The notes beneath the pieces are model-generated. The model was given only the letters and a program-made list of their open reading frames with translations, did no database searches and was not told the DNA's origin. Positions 19,672-19,826 of a stretch of DNA of 19,826 nucleotides are shown one piece after another; the first letter of the stretch is position 1; each line of letters starts with the position of its first letter. Source of the DNA: Clostridia bacterium (GTDB lineage: Bacteria > Bacillota > Clostridia > Oscillospirales > CAG-272); the NCBI GenBank assembly GCA_900753285.1, contig CAADYN010000030.1:1-19826 (forward strand), given 5' to 3'. Made by a program: the position numbers and the translations under genes.

Positions 19672-19826
19672 GTGAAAAATTTTGCTTTCGACGGAGAGAT
19701 GAGCAGGGAAGTGCTGAACAATTATCTCTCACGCGCCGTGACCCACATAGGACTGGGCTACGACAACGACCTGTACTCCGACACATTTGAGGATGACCTG
19801 AGAATGCTGAAAAACGAGGGCGCAAA
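19672..19826 (+). CDS. Hypothetical protein, 3' truncated by the window end
   Basis: GTG at 19672 opens a frame to the end of the window (51 codons). The start is supported by AAAGG about ten bases upstream and by the promoter at 19602-19630; the ATG two bases earlier in another frame meets TGA at once. Visible peptide: MKNFAFDGEMSREVLNNYL, SRAVTHIGLGYDNDLYSD, TFEDDLRMLKNEGAK. It looks soluble, acidic and helix-rich, with no signal peptide. I do not assign a family from this fragment. Confidence 0.75.
   Translation, partial: MKNFAFDGEMSREVLNNYLSRAVTHIGLGYDNDLYSDTFEDDLRMLKNEGA

Overview
The window looks like the chromosome of an uncultured, probably anaerobic, gut-type Clostridia (Bacillota). 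Evidence: AGGAGG-type ribosome binding sites, TTGACA-N17-TATAAT promoters, a corrinoid methyltransferase operon of the acetogen/methylotroph kind, and a type II-A CRISPR-Cas9 system with csn2. No marker gene in the window fixes the genus.

Layout. (1) 1-2700, + strand: the 3' part of a TetM/EF-G-like translation factor fused to a NYN nuclease-like domain, a small Amidase_6 protein, and a GNAT acetyltransferase with a long hairpin in its presumed leader. (2) 2730-8840, + strand: a tight six-gene operon for corrinoid-dependent methyl transfer: corrinoid protein, MtaA-like zinc methyltransferase, two more UroD-fold proteins, a RACE-type corrinoid reductive activator, and a DUF2284 cysteine-rich protein. 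The second UroD-fold gene carries an in-frame TAG at an otherwise conserved active-site Glu codon, with no other lesion. A 20-bp palindrome sits on the operon promoter. (3) 8896-9055: a small orphan promoter, 30-codon ORF and terminator unit. (4) 9086-15874: a complete II-A CRISPR-Cas system. From right to left these are the cas promoter, a divergent tracrRNA, cas9, cas1, cas2, csn2, then a leader with its own promoter and a 7-repeat, 6-spacer array. The cas genes and array lie on the - strand and the tracrRNA on the + strand. The region looks AT-richer than its flanks. (5) 16067-17846, - strand: tRNA-Pro(CGG), a RsmJ-like SAM methyltransferase, and a two-gene unit of an XRE regulator followed by a small JAMM-motif metalloprotease-like protein. 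(6) 18074-19529, + strand: dinB (DNA polymerase IV) with a candidate SOS box. It is followed by a remnant tail of a second dinB allele that encodes the same last 30 residues with different codons. (7) 19602-19826: promoter and 5' end of an unrecognised gene.

How the parts work together. In the methyltransferase operon, the UroD-fold proteins would move a methyl group to or from the His-ligated cobalamin on the corrinoid protein. RACE would re-reduce inactivated Co(II). The substrate cannot be read from sequence. In the CRISPR system, cas9-cas1-cas2-csn2 are translationally coupled by ATGA overlaps. The array promoter begins exactly at the csn2 stop. The tracrRNA is antisense to the predicted cas9 mRNA leader, and its promoter overlaps the cas9 ribosome binding site, so cas9 and tracrRNA expression should interfere with each other.

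Most noteworthy: the TAG in the methyltransferase operon, the dinB allele remnant, the XRE-JAMM pair, the tracrRNA/cas9 overlap, the heptad duplication at the leader-repeat junction, and the small transcription unit beside the array.
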